Shown: positions 54,155 through 63,685 of the stretch, one piece after another
Layout of the letters: each line of letters begins with the position of its first letter
Numbering within the stretch: the stretch's first letter is position 1
Source of the DNA: Methylovulum psychrotolerans
GTDB taxonomy: Bacteria; Pseudomonadota; Gammaproteobacteria; Methylococcales; Methylomonadaceae
DNA: 64,000 bases
Reading direction: 5' to 3'
Assembly (NCBI RefSeq): GCF_002923755.1
Contig: NZ_PGFZ01000003.1
Span: forward strand, 107,878 to 171,877
The notes under the pieces: generated by a model
What the model saw: the letters and a program-made list of their open reading frames with translations, nothing else
Databases searched by the model: none
What the model was told of the DNA's origin: nothing
Program-made: the position numbers and the translations under genes

Positions 54155-57133
54155 TCAAAACATGATTCCATAGTCAACTGGTAATGGGTGGCGCTCCTTC
54201 AGCTCGAACAGTCCGAAGCGATTGAGATGGGATGTCCGGTACGGGCTGAAGCCGGCAATTAGTTCCGGTGTAAGCTTCATCCCTTCCGCCTCCAATTCCT
54301 TTAACGCCTGCGTGATGGTATGGCAGTTATGGAATATCACAAGATTGGCGATCAGGTGGTTGTATTTTATGATTTTCAGTTGATCGTCACGAACATTTTC
54401 GGCAATGGTATCGGCACCGAAATAAACCCATTGGGCGAACTGGTTAAAACCTTCACATTTATTTTGTGCTGCCTGAATGATGCGGCGCAACTCTTCATCA
54501 CCAATATATTCCAACAAGAATGTAGTACGAACCACCCGCCCAAGTTCCCGAAACGCAAAGTAAAGCTTGTTCTTCCGGCTGGCTGTGCCCAGTTTGCGTA
54601 GTATGGCCGAAGGTGAGATTCGGCCTGCCCGAATGGATTGGGCGACTTGCAGCATGTCCGGCAGATGACAAGCGATCAAATCCCAGTCAACGGCTTCCTT
54701 GCTGAACAGCCCGTCAATGTTTTTGTATGTTTCCTGAGGTGCCGGACGAAACCACTTCAAGTCTTTCCAATTCCGTATTCGCGGCATCAGCTTAATGCCC
54801 AGCAAAAAGGCCAATCCATAGACCGGAGCGCTCTGCGCCTGTGTGTCGCCATGCAAAATGTCGGGCTGTATGTCCGATTTGTTTTTGGTCAGGCCGTCGA
54901 GAATGTAGATCGCCTCCCAAGCGCCACACGGGATGAAATGCGAGAACAACGCGATGTAGTTATCGCTGACGTGATAGTAGGCGACACCGCCATAGCCACC
55001 GTAGCGGATGTGGCGCTCCGACAGCAGGTTGTTTTCGTACAAATTCCACTGGGTGCCATCGGCGGCCGCCCGCTTGGTATCGCCCCAATAGCGCGGTAAC
55101 TGGAACTGGTTGTAGGCATTGATGGTGCCGCAGATCGCCGCCTCCAATTTTTCGGTGGAAGCTTGACGTTGATCGACGAAGGTTATTTGCCGGGCACTAA
55201 TGTCCGCAATATTGCGGGCTGTTTGGGTCGCCCCCAAACCGGTTCCATAGGCGAAGGTGGTCAAAATTTTACGTCGCGCATCTTCCTTAAGCTTGCCTTG
55301 ATGCCCACTGAGCGGACTGAAATGTTTGTCCCAACCGATCCACTGTGAAGTATCGGCGAGCACATCCAACAATGAAAGTTCTTTACTATCAAGCTTCTTG
55401 GTCAACGCCGCATCGAGCGCCTGGAACCCTTCCGGGATGGGCTTTTTCTTTAGCCGCCCTAATTTCGGACGACCGTCAATGATCTGGAAAAATGGATTAT
55501 CGGGATACGTGTCATCCGCTTTTTTAGCCGCCGCCGTTAAGAGGCCGCGGACATGCTGGACGAATGGGTCCGCCTCAACGGGCAGGCCGACTTCTTGGCC
55601 GTACGCCTCGCGGGTTTTTGCACACTCCGCCAACGGCACCAGTTCATCGCGGGTGTCGGAATAATGGTTGGCCCCGATCACGCAAAGGTCGGCAGATTTC
55701 AGTTCCCGTACCATTTGCATGCAGACACATACCTCAAACTGGCGTCGGTGGAGCCTTGTTGGTGCCTCGCGCTGCTGCTCACCCGTGATCAGTTTCCACC
55801 ACTTTTCCGGCACCCAAGCCAGGTCTGCCAAGCTCAAATAAGCTGAGGTGCCGCTTTTCAGGGTTATCCATTCACTGTGGCGACCACGCTCAGCAAGCAT
55901 CAAGGCCAATGCACGTTCAAAGCTTAAGTCCTGACTGGTCGAAACGAAGCGCAGCTTGGACAGGATGCGCAATAGCTCCGCCCGTCGGTTGGCAAAGATC
56001 GGTTTCATAAAACGGCATTCATTCTTGCCACCGTATTCAGCGTGCAACCGTGAGAATTCGCATAAATCCGGCCTGGCAGAAACGGTTTTACGGACTGTCT
56101 GCAACTGGATTTCATCTGATTCGGCCGAACTCAGCACGGTGTCGAGCAATGCGTAGCGCCGCAGAATCTCGTCCGTCTTGCCTTGGTTATCCAGCAAATA
56201 TTTCTGCAATTTCTCCCCGGCAATACGTGACACCCGGCCCATTTGTTTGCAGAAGATTTCGCAAAGGTCATCGGTCACAATGGCAAGCCGTTGACGAATC
56301 ACAGCCAAGGTTACCGCATACCGTTTCGATGGCGTCAGATCAGCCATGCTGGCCGCATCAAGCGCGTTACCCTCCAAGGCCCATTGGCTGACTTTCACAA
56401 CCGGGATCGTTTTCAGAAATGTATTGTAGCCAGAAAGCGCGGTCAATTGGTCGAAGCGTGCCAACAGATCCCGCATGCCATGAACAGTGGGTTTAGCGGG
56501 ATCCTGTTTGAGGTCGTGCCAAGGGCTGACCCGACGGGGATCATCGCCGACGACGAACAGTGCGTCGAGAAAATCCGCACCCGTTTTGCCCAGAGCATTT
56601 TGCACTTGCTCGTATAGCACTTGGTTGGTGGCAGCGCGGCCGGCACGTGCCTCACGCACCAAGGTGTCAAACGCCGGTAACTCATATCGGTGACGAACCA
56701 GGATTTCTATCCCGACATTGACGATGTCCGCCACGTCTTCCTTGGTTAATGCTGCTTCGCCGAGCGTGGTACGGAGCAAGGCCTTGCCCTGGGTGTCGAA
56801 AGGTTTTACGTCCAGGAATTGCCGCACTGCCGCCAAATGGTTGTCGCGCACTTTTGATTGGTCGTAGTTGTGCAATACTTCCCGATCAACCCGGCGATTG
56901 ATCACCGTTGCGATATGTTTGATGATCCCTTCAGGCACTTCGTTAGATGCTACAAAATAGCCCAGTCGTTGGAATGTCTTCAATAAAACAACAAAACCGA
57001 GCAGCGTCGTCGGCAAGCGCGTGACGTTGGCACAAAACACCAGCTCTTCATCAGTTGGTGTATAGAACTGTTCCAACTCCGCCTGCGTCATGCGAGTCTT
57101 GAAGCGTGGATAGGCGGTATCGCTAGGTTGCAA
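54155..57133 (-). CDS. tnpA: Tn3-family transposase
   Basis: 992 residues, full length for the family (about 970-1000). N-terminal DUF4158-like part (RFKTRMTQAELEQFYTPTDE; LLGFVVLLKTFQRLGYFV) and C-terminal DDE catalytic domain with the segments TFVDQRQASTEKLEAAI, GDTKRAAADGTQWNLYENNL (Asp), LDGLTKNKSDIQPDILHGDT (Asp) and FNQFAQWVYFGADTI (Glu helix region) near the end. No internal stop. Convergent to nothing; transcribed with tnpR upstream, 18 bp apart. Confidence 0.95.
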   Translation of the reverse strand: MQPSDTAYPRFKTRMTQAELEQFYTPTDEELVFCANVTRLPTTLLGFVVLLKTFQRLGYFVASNEVPEGIIKHIATVINRRVDREVLHNYDQSKVRDNHLAAVRQFLDVKPFDTQGKALLRTTLGEAALTKEDVADIVNVGIEILVRHRYELPAFDTLVREARAGRAATNQVLYEQVQNALGKTGADFLDALFVVGDDPRRVSPWHDLKQDPAKPTVHGMRDLLARFDQLTALSGYNTFLKTIPVVKVSQWALEGNALDAASMADLTPSKRYAVTLAVIRQRLAIVTDDLCEIFCKQMGRVSRIAGEKLQKYLLDNQGKTDEILRRYALLDTVLSSAESDEIQLQTVRKTVSARPDLCEFSRLHAEYGGKNECRFMKPIFANRRAELLRILSKLRFVSTSQDLSFERALALMLAERGRHSEWITLKSGTSAYLSLADLAWVPEKWWKLITGEQQREAPTRLHRRQFEVCVCMQMVRELKSADLCVIGANHYSDTRDELVPLAECAKTREAYGQEVGLPVEADPFVQHVRGLLTAAAKKADDTYPDNPFFQIIDGRPKLGRLKKKPIPEGFQALDAALTKKLDSKELSLLDVLADTSQWIGWDKHFSPLSGHQGKLKEDARRKILTTFAYGTGLGATQTARNIADISARQITFVDQRQASTEKLEAAICGTINAYNQFQLPRYWGDTKRAAADGTQWNLYENNLLSERHIRYGGYGGVAYYHVSDNYIALFSHFIPCGAWEAIYILDGLTKNKSDIQPDILHGDTQAQSAPVYGLAFLLGIKLMPRIRNWKDLKWFRPAPQETYKNIDGLFSKEAVDWDLIACHLPDMLQVAQSIRAGRISPSAILRKLGTASRKNKLYFAFRELGRVVRTTFLLEYIGDEELRRIIQAAQNKCEGFNQFAQWVYFGADTIAENVRDDQLKIIKYNHLIANLVIFHNCHTITQALKELEAEGMKLTPELIAGFSPYRTSHLNRFGLFELKERHPLPVDYGIMF

Positions 57134-57151
57134 GTCGTAGCACCTGACTGT

Positions 57152-57760
57152 TTACGTTCTAGGGTCTAGCATTGTGTGTGATGCCAAAGCGGCGTCCCTT
57201 ATTCGCATAATAGTTTGTCGCGTTGTCTTGAATTCACGGGCTAACTTAGCAACATTAATCCCTACAGACAGTTTTTCAATAACTGCTGCACGTTCCGCCA
57301 TGTTTAGCGCTGGCGGCCTGCCAAATTGTTTACCGGCAGCTTTGGCCCGATCAATTCCTGACTGTGTCCGTTCAATCAGCAGGTCTCGCTCGAATTCAGC
57401 CATAGCGGCGATCACTTGCATGGTCATCTTCCCCGCTGAACTGGTCAGATCAACGCCTCCCAGAGCAAGGCAATGTAGGCGAATACCCATACTAGAAAGT
57501 TGCTCTACGGTTGACCGTACATCCATAGCATTACGCCCAAGCCGGTCAAGTTTTGTCACAACCAAAATATCGCCGGATTCCATCCTGTCAATCAACTTGG
57601 TAAAACCTGGACGCTCCTTTGCTGTCACAGATCCGCTGATACACTCCTCAATAAGCCGCTGGGTTTCGATAGAAAACCCTGCGGCTTTGATTTCTATAAT
57701 TTGATTCTGGGAAGTTTGGTCTGTAGTCGAAACTCGACAGTAAGCGAAAACTCGTGACAT
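57152..57760 (-). CDS. tnpR: Tn3-type resolvase (serine recombinase)
   Basis: 202 residues. Catalytic serine in [16 protein letters not shown], the arginine-rich active site in [21 protein letters not shown] helix [20 protein letters not shown], and the C-terminal Hin-like helix-turn-helix [20 protein letters not shown]. Resolves transposition cointegrates at res and probably represses itself and tnpA. Confidence 0.95.
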   Translation of the reverse strand: MSRVFAYCRVSTTDQTSQNQIIEIKAAGFSIETQRLIEECISGSVTAKERPGFTKLIDRMESGDILVVTKLDRLGRNAMDVRSTVEQLSSMGIRLHCLALGGVDLTSSAGKMTMQVIAAMAEFERDLLIERTQSGIDRAKAAGKQFGRPPALNMAERAAVIEKLSVGINVAKLAREFKTTRQTIMRIRDAALASHTMLDPRT

Positions 57761-57761
57761 G

Positions 57762-57880
57762 GGCCAATTCCGTCCGAAAGGGATGTACGAATTATAGCGC
57801 GTGTACGAAATACATTTTACCTATTTTCGTACACCCAGTAGAGGACATGTCCGAAATCGGTCGGTTTCGGACTAAATAAT
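57762..57880. other. res site region of the Tn3 element
   Basis: Upstream of tnpR, three inverted motifs suggest resolvase subsites: GTCCGAAAGGGATGTACGAA (about 57771-57790), GTGTACGAAAT...ATTTTCGTACAC (57801-57834) and GTCCGAAATC...GGTTTCGGAC (57849-57872). Assignment by position and symmetry only. Confidence 0.65.
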
Positions 57881-57957
57881 GTGGTAAAAACGGCGTGATT
57901 GTAGGCGGGATGCGTGTTGCAGGCCGCTACTATCCATTTACGTACGAATCCTTACGC

Positions 57958-58332
57958 CTAGCCATCCATCACCACATCATGCTTTTTGCCTTGCCGAGTA
58001 ACAACCGGATTGACCCGGCACCCGAATCCCAGACGTTGACCTTTTTCCAGTTGCGGGCGGTAATGTTTCGATTCAACCGTAAACAGCGAATTTTCGGCTG
58101 AAATCGGTTGGGTTTGCGAAATGACGTAATAGATGGGTTCGCCGCGTACAGTGGGTAACGCACCCAATTGTTCACGGGCAATTTCTTCACGGTATAAAAA
58201 CGTGCGTTGCTCCTGTCCGGGAAACAACCGCCACAGCAAACTGTGCACCCCGTGGCTATCGCTTTGGAATATTCTCGCCAGTTCCGGCAATTCTTTAATA
58301 TTGGAACGTATTTTGATCCGAGAAAAATACAT
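57958..58332 (-). pseudogene. cas6e: cas6e/cse3 truncated by the Tn3 element
   Basis: CRISPR RNA endonuclease of type I-E; N-terminal 120 of about 210 residues remain (MYFSRIKIRSNIKELPELAR; HSLLWRLFPGQEQRTFLYRE; GLGALPTVRGEPIYYVIS-like segment; LGFGCRVNPVVTRQGKKHD). The last codons are from the transposon. The second ferredoxin-like fold and part of the catalytic site are missing. Its ATG overlaps the cas5e stop (TGATG), with GGAGGT upstream. Confidence 0.9.
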
Positions 58333-59108
58333 CACTTACCTCCTTGATATAGATAATGTTCCTGACGCGGCATAAATTGCCAACGTTTGCGGGATAAAGG
58401 TTGGTCGTGACGGATGCGGGTTTGGCGACAGTTTAAATCGGACGCGTCGGAAAAATCTTCTTGTGTACCTTCCCAGTAATAATGCCGCTCACCAGAAATA
58501 GCCAACCAATAACTGTCGCGCTCGCTTAGCCGGCCATCATTGTCTTTATGCGTTGGTAACAGCGGGCAATGCCGATAGGCTTTAAACGCCGCCAAGAAAT
58601 TGGGTTGATCGGCCAATAATTGCGGATTGAGGGGTGCCGACAAGGGACAGGATTTACGACCCAAATACAGATGGAACATAGGCTTTAACAATTTTTCCTG
58701 AATCTCGGCCAAACTAAACGGTGCATCAGCCAAGGCTCGGACGGCAACAACCGCCAAGGCATCGGTGCGGTATTCGCGGCTAGACAAGATGGTGCCTAAG
58801 CGTTCCTTACCCAAGATTATTTCATCGCGACGGGTGCGGTAAATAAACTTGCCGACGGCATCCGGCACTTGCGCGGTGTGGTAATCGCGCAGCAAGTGTC
58901 CGGCGGTGAACGATTCCACCGCCATGGCATAGCCTTCTTGCAATTGGCGTTGTTGTTCCTCATCTTGCCTTTCTAAGCCTAAGGCCGCACCTAACAAACC
59001 GAGCAAGGCCGATTTGCTGGGATAGTGCGCGGTGTGGCGGTTTTCACCCACGGCAATCTCGCCCCAGCTTGCCATCGCGCCGTATAAACGGAAGAGCAAT
59101 AAATCCAT
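58332..59108 (-). CDS. cas5e: Cascade subunit Cas5e (CasD)
   Basis: 258 residues and apparently intact. Caps the 5' handle of crRNA in the type I-E Cascade complex. MDLLLFRLYGAMASWGEIAV, RHTAHYPSKSALLGLLGAAL, LLRDYHTAQVPDAVGKFI, YRTDALAVVAVRA and LYLGRKSCPLSAPLNP are typical Cas5e blocks. Follows the cas7e C-terminal fragment after 11 bp and is coupled to cas6e. With its partners broken it is probably no longer functional. Confidence 0.93.
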   Translation of the reverse strand: MDLLLFRLYGAMASWGEIAVGENRHTAHYPSKSALLGLLGAALGLERQDEEQQRQLQEGYAMAVESFTAGHLLRDYHTAQVPDAVGKFIYRTRRDEIILGKERLGTILSSREYRTDALAVVAVRALADAPFSLAEIQEKLLKPMFHLYLGRKSCPLSAPLNPQLLADQPNFLAAFKAYRHCPLLPTHKDNDGRLSERDSYWLAISGERHYYWEGTQEDFSDASDLNCRQTRIRHDQPLSRKRWQFMPRQEHYLYQGGK

Positions 59109-59119
59109 GATCTGCTCCG

Positions 59120-59554
59120 TTATTGACCGACGAAATCGAGCAATCCAGCTAACGTGCCTTGTTTCTCCGGCACGTTCAATTCGTAACGGTTGTCCGCACA
59201 GGTGCCATACACTTGATCGAAACTGTCTTTTTGTTCGGTGATGAGCTTGATGGCATCGGCTAGGAAATCTTCATTATCGCGGCTGAGGGGTTTCAGGTAA
59301 GCCACCGACAAGGAGCGCGGTTGTTGGTCCCCTTGTTCCGCCAACACATACGAGGCATAAGCGCGGGACGCAAAGCTGTTTTGCTTGCCTTCCGGCGCGA
59401 CTTTTACTGCCGCTTCCGTGATGGAGCGGATGGCTTGGTTTGCCAGCGCTGCGTTGCCATCCAAATTTTTAACCAACAAGTCGCGGTTGATGCAGATGTA
59501 GGCGTAGAACAAGCCGGCGGCGAAACGGGTTTCGCCAATGTGCGCCGCGCCCCT
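59120..59554 (-). pseudogene. cas7e: cas7e (cse4) C-terminal fragment
   Basis: Last 140-145 of about 350 residues of the Cascade backbone protein: RGAAHIGETRFAAGLFYAYI, CINRDLLVKNLDGNAALANQ, VAPEGKQNSFASRAYASYVL, SVAYLKPLSRDNEDFLADAI. Before this the strand meets a stop codon and then the antisense of cse1. The matching N-terminal piece is at 60857-61028 on the other strand; the middle 150 or so residues are absent. Confidence 0.9.
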
Positions 59555-60260
59555 AACGCCTTACCGCTTTGATCCGAAGAAAGTCAATTTACCCTTGTCA
59601 CTTAAAGGCCAGCAAGGCGGTTTGGGGTATCGGCATTGGCTGGGGCTGTCGCTACAAGATGCCGAGAACGGCGATGAAGCCGCCAAAATCGTGCAGTTTT
59701 ACAACACCGAACGGGGGCGGGCATTTCGTGATCACGGCTCCGCCTCGCTTTGGTGTTTTGGCTACGACATGGACAACATGAAAGCCCGATGTTGGTACGA
59801 GTCGCGCTTTCCGGTTTATTACCTCAACGAAATGCAACGCAACAATCTGACGGCTTGGGCGGGTGAATTGGTCGGTGCAGCTAAAGAAGTAGTAAAAATG
59901 CTGCGCGGACAAGTGAAAGCCGCCTGGTTTCGCCGCCCCGAAGATGTCAAAGGCGACATGAGCCAAATCGACGCGCAATTTTGGCAAGCGACCGAACCTG
60001 AGTTCTACCGACTGCTGGAACAACTGGCAACCCTGCCCGCCGATACCCGCAAGGCACCGACAGAAATTTACGCAAGCTGGTACAAAACCCTTGAGCGGCA
60101 GATGTTGCGGATTTTTGAAACTGCCACGCTAGCGGCAACACCGGAAGATTTGGATTTAAAACGGGTTGTGAATGCCCAAAAGAACTTGCGCGGCAAGTTT
60201 TACGGGAGCAAAACCATGAAAGAACTGAAAGCAAAAGGCATAACCCAAGAGGCGACATAA
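59550..60260 (+). pseudogene. cse1: cse1 (casA/cas8e) C-terminal fragment
   Basis: Large Cascade subunit, about 235 of 500-550 residues: PLTPYRFDPKKVNLPLSLKG, QQGGLGYRHWLGLSLQDAEN, SLWCFGYDMDNMKARCWYES and the helical C-terminal bundle. The N-terminal half (PAM-recognition part) is missing. Points opposite to cas5e/cas6e. Its stop overlaps the cse2 start (TAATG). Confidence 0.9.
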
Positions 60261-60847
60261 TGGATAAATTAACATATGAAGAAAGTAAAGCGTTAAAAAA
60301 TTGGCACACTTGGCTAGATGACAATCGTGGCGACCGCGCCCGTCTGCGTCGTGCGGATAGTCCAGAAGACATTTTGCTGACCGACGCCTTTTTCCACTTT
60401 TTACAGCGTATGGATCAAGCCGCGCCGAATTGGTCGCAAAACACACCGATACTGACCAGTGCGTGTCTGGCTGGGGCGTTGTCGCATGTAAAAACTGACA
60501 AACTAACGTCCAGCAAGCTTTACAACAATAAAGAGACGGATGCACCCAAGAAAATGGCGGGCTTTGCCGAACAATTGGCGACCCCACCAGAAGGCAAAGG
60601 CAAAGCCCCTATGAGCGAATTGCGTTTCCAGCAATTACAAAAAAGCCCGACGGTTGATGATTTTTACCGCCGGATTATCCGGGCGATCCGCTTGCTGGAT
60701 GGCAACGTCAACCTCGTTTCATTAGCCAACGACATCATCCAATGGCATCAGGAATTCGACAAACCCATCGGACGGGAACCCGCCAAACGCCTCGCCGTGC
60801 GCTGGGCAACCGATTATTTCACCGCTTTACCTAAAAATTCTGATTAA
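60260..60847 (+). CDS. cse2: Cascade small subunit Cse2 (CasB)
   Basis: 195 residues, complete. KALKNWHTWLDDNRGDRARL, LRRADSPEDILLTDAFFHFL and the helical C-terminal half (RFQQLQKSPTVDDFYRRIIR; AIRLLDGNVNLVSLANDIIQ) match Cse2. Coupled to the cse1 fragment; the cas7e N-terminal fragment follows after 9 bp with an AAGGAG ribosome-binding site. Confidence 0.92.
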   Translation: MDKLTYEESKALKNWHTWLDDNRGDRARLRRADSPEDILLTDAFFHFLQRMDQAAPNWSQNTPILTSACLAGALSHVKTDKLTSSKLYNNKETDAPKKMAGFAEQLATPPEGKGKAPMSELRFQQLQKSPTVDDFYRRIIRAIRLLDGNVNLVSLANDIIQWHQEFDKPIGREPAKRLAVRWATDYFTALPKNSD

Positions 60848-61297
<450 letters not shown>

Positions 61298-61645
61298 AAT
61301 AATAATTACTCCGCCAAAAGAAAGTATCCAAAGAAAAGGCAGCCAGATTACCGCTTGATCCATACGATGCTCGGCAAACAGGGGGAGCACGTTACTTCGT
61401 AACGTCAGCAGCTAAGTTATTAATATTATCACATGACACCAGTAAACCATTGGTAAAAACAGCTAAGTGATTACATCTTGATAATAGGACAGGGGATTGG
61501 CTTGTATCATAAGGTGCAGTTTCCTTTACACATCCCAAGCCACCCGCAAACCCGCATCCCACCGTGTAAACAATATCCTGTTATCAGTTTATTTTACATG
61601 TGTTATGATAACCCTTAAAACTTAATTTACAATCAGGGGGCTACC

Positions 61646-62200
61646 ATGACAGGCCAACAGGTGGGCTATATCCGCGTCTCATCCGCACAACAAAATACGG
61701 ACAGGCAATTGGCTGACGTCAAACTGGACAAGATTTTTGAAGACAAGGTGTCGGCAAAAGACACCAGCCGCCCGCAACTACAGGCCTGCCTCAACCACCT
61801 CCGCGAAGGCGACACCTTGCATGTCCATAGCATTGACAGGTTGGCGAGGAACTTGTTCGACCTCCAGCAGATCGTCACCGGCTTGGCAGGACAAGGGGTC
61901 TGCATCCATTTCCACAAGGAGAACATGACGTTTTCCGGTGCAGCCAACCCGATGCAAGAGCTGATGTTACAGATGCTGGGGGCTTTTGCGCAATTCGAAC
62001 GGGCATTGATCAAGGAACGGCAAAAAGAAGGCATTGAACAGGCGCTCAAAAAAGGCGTTAAGTTCGGCGCACGGCCTAAGCTAAAGCCCGGACAGGTCGA
62101 GGAGTTGAAAGCCAGGGTGGCCGCAGGGGAAGAAAAAAGCCGACTGGCAAAAGAATTTGGGATCAGCAGGCCGACGCTTTACAAACTTATTGCATTGTAA
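61646..62200 (+). CDS. serine recombinase, resolvase/invertase family
   Basis: 184 residues, intact. Catalytic Ser in VGYIRVSSAQQNTDRQLADV, VHSIDRLARNLFDLQQIVTG, E helix MLQMLGAFAQFERALIKERQ and C-terminal helix-turn-helix EEKSRLAKEFGISRPTLYKL. It is not closely similar to the Tn3 resolvase at 57152-57760. A Tn3-like terminal repeat sits 12 bp after the stop, so it may be the resolvase of a second, otherwise lost transposon. The 61412-61645 gap is AT-rich and holds its promoter or res region. Confidence 0.92.
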   Translation: MTGQQVGYIRVSSAQQNTDRQLADVKLDKIFEDKVSAKDTSRPQLQACLNHLREGDTLHVHSIDRLARNLFDLQQIVTGLAGQGVCIHFHKENMTFSGAANPMQELMLQMLGAFAQFERALIKERQKEGIEQALKKGVKFGARPKLKPGQVEELKARVAAGEEKSRLAKEFGISRPTLYKLIAL

Positions 62201-62212
62201 AGCAATGAATTT

Positions 62213-62232
62213 GGGTAGCCGTAAGGATTCGT
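62213..62232. repeat. diverged Tn3-like terminal repeat
   Basis: GGGTAGCCGTAAGGATTCGT resembles the first 20 bases of the 54083 element's end (GGCTAGGCGTAAGGATTCGT), 17 of 20 identical. The sequence after it (GAAAAAAAATGC) has no further close match. Confidence 0.7.
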
Positions 62233-62558
62233 GAAAAAAAATGCAATAGCGGAATTTTATGTGCCATTTCTTTTTTAGCCAGAAATTGATATGGTACTCC
62301 AGTCGTAAAGCACTTGTTTTTCGATAAATTGATAAGGCAATAAGATTAATTATCCATTCGGGATAAATTATGTACGAATAAACAGCGTCGCTTTGATATT
62401 GAATGCGAAAAATATAGTTTACAGGTTTTCCGTACGGAATTTTTTCTTAAAAACAACTAATGGTGGCTGTTATTGACCGGTTTTCGCATTAATCCTTACA
62501 GTGACCCAACATGATACCGGCCAATTGCAACGTAAAGACTAGACCCTTGAGAGTAATA
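62233..62558. other. AT-rich non-coding stretch
   Basis: About 325 bp, distinctly more AT-rich than the core regions. No ORF, tRNA or clear repeat. A second short match to the transposon end motif (TAATCCTTAC) is at about 62492-62501. Probably debris around the lost element. Confidence 0.35.
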
Positions 62559-63365
62559 TTAGAGGCCATCAAAGCAGGCGTTGACAGTTGTAACCACTTT
62601 CTCAAATATTTCCTTTTTCTTTTTTCCGATAGCGGGTTCCTGGTTTTCCTGTCCCAGGTATAGATCGGCTTGCATCAACATTTCTTGTTCGCCAACCTTA
62701 ATCAATACGATCCTCCCCAGCTCTCCGAATATCTTATGATCGAAGACATAACAAAGCCCCCTATGGTCATATCCACTTGAGGCGGTGACATCAGGCGGTA
62801 AATCATCAGGACGCAACTGCCTTAACCCTGGCCGTAGTTGCACTCCCTCTGCAAGCCATTGTATTTTTGCCTGTTGGTGTTTTGTTTTCCCCAGTTTCTC
62901 AAGCTCTTTTTTTATCTTCCTTGGATTTGGCGTGTTATCTATTGGGGATAGGTGCAGTCGTTTGCCTTTTTTCAGTTCTTGAGTCCCCCTATCCATAACC
63001 ACCGCCAGAAGATCGGCAATATTTTTGGCATCCTGGAATAACCGCACCTTTTCATCTTGCGCAAAGTGCCGTCCTAGCCCCTTACTCAGCATGACCTCAA
63101 ATTCTCCCGTAACAAGAAAATTGCCATCCATAATGGTGTTACCCGCACTGAACTGCCTGTACCGCGAAAGTGTTTCGCAACAGGCGTGGACGAGTGGTTT
63201 CATTTTCTCATCAATATCTGGGTACATATCCTCGGCAATAGCCTGATTCAAAACAAAGTCGATGCCATTACCGCGTAATTCAAAGCGGTATAAAAAGATA
63301 GATACATCATTCCCGGCTATATTTTTCAAATTCACCTCATCTTTAGAGGACAACACACGGATCAT
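62559..63365 (-). CDS. hypothetical protein, unknown family
   Basis: 268 residues, start MIRVLSSKDEVNLKNIAGND. Mixed alpha/beta with a Lys-rich middle (KIKKELEKLGKTKHQQAKIQ) and an acidic/aromatic C-terminal half (YDHRGLCYVFDHKIFGELGR). No signal peptide, membrane helix or motif I recognise. Codon use appears normal but the flanks are AT-rich mobile debris, so it is an accessory gene. A defence or plasmid-maintenance role is possible only by location. Confidence 0.7.
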   Translation of the reverse strand: MIRVLSSKDEVNLKNIAGNDVSIFLYRFELRGNGIDFVLNQAIAEDMYPDIDEKMKPLVHACCETLSRYRQFSAGNTIMDGNFLVTGEFEVMLSKGLGRHFAQDEKVRLFQDAKNIADLLAVVMDRGTQELKKGKRLHLSPIDNTPNPRKIKKELEKLGKTKHQQAKIQWLAEGVQLRPGLRQLRPDDLPPDVTASSGYDHRGLCYVFDHKIFGELGRIVLIKVGEQEMLMQADLYLGQENQEPAIGKKKKEIFEKVVTTVNACFDGL

Positions 63366-63685
63366 CCTACAGTTGCAATTATTGTGATCCCGCGAAAATG
63401 AAATGCAAGCCCAACCATTTTCAAACCCGAGCCGCTACAAGTGTCCGGTGCGCGGCTGGGCGATATGCGGGTTTTGTTGGGGCATCCGCAAAACCTTGCC
63501 AGCACCGCACGAGAAAGGATTATTTCATGGCAAACACGCTTTGGCGGCGGGCGGGTGCTATGCGCTACCCGCACCGAGCCTCAACAGTCTCGACCATCCG
63601 GTAACGCCCACTTTTGCGAAAGCTTACCTATATCCGCAACAAATCAACATGTTTACATGTTGATTTGTTAGCCTGTCACCTGCCT
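63366..63685. other. intergenic region with palindrome
   Basis: No supported gene. A perfect 15-bp inverted repeat AACAAATCAACATGT / ACATGTTGATTTGTT with a 2-base loop spans 63638-63669, just past the antitoxin stop; it could be a terminator or protein-binding site. A 25-codon frame with an AAGGA site (from 63527) is too short to support. Confidence 0.5.

Larger units (their letters stand above)
54083..57963 (-). mobile_element. Tn3-family transposon
   Basis: 3881 bp, perfect 37-bp inverted ends (GGCTAGGCGTAAGGATTCGT... from 54083; complement ending at 57963), tnpA, tnpR and a res-like region; no passenger genes. The outside 5-bp flanks (ACACT and ATCCA) do not match, so a simple insertion with 5-bp duplication is not preserved; adjacent deletion or recombination is likely. 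Its right end removes the C-terminus of cas6e. Confidence 0.93.

Noticed and set aside
63441..63671. 76-codon + strand frame resembling phage Ash-like small proteins
   Set aside because: Similarity is only a vague impression, several overlapping frames are equally open, and there is no clear start.
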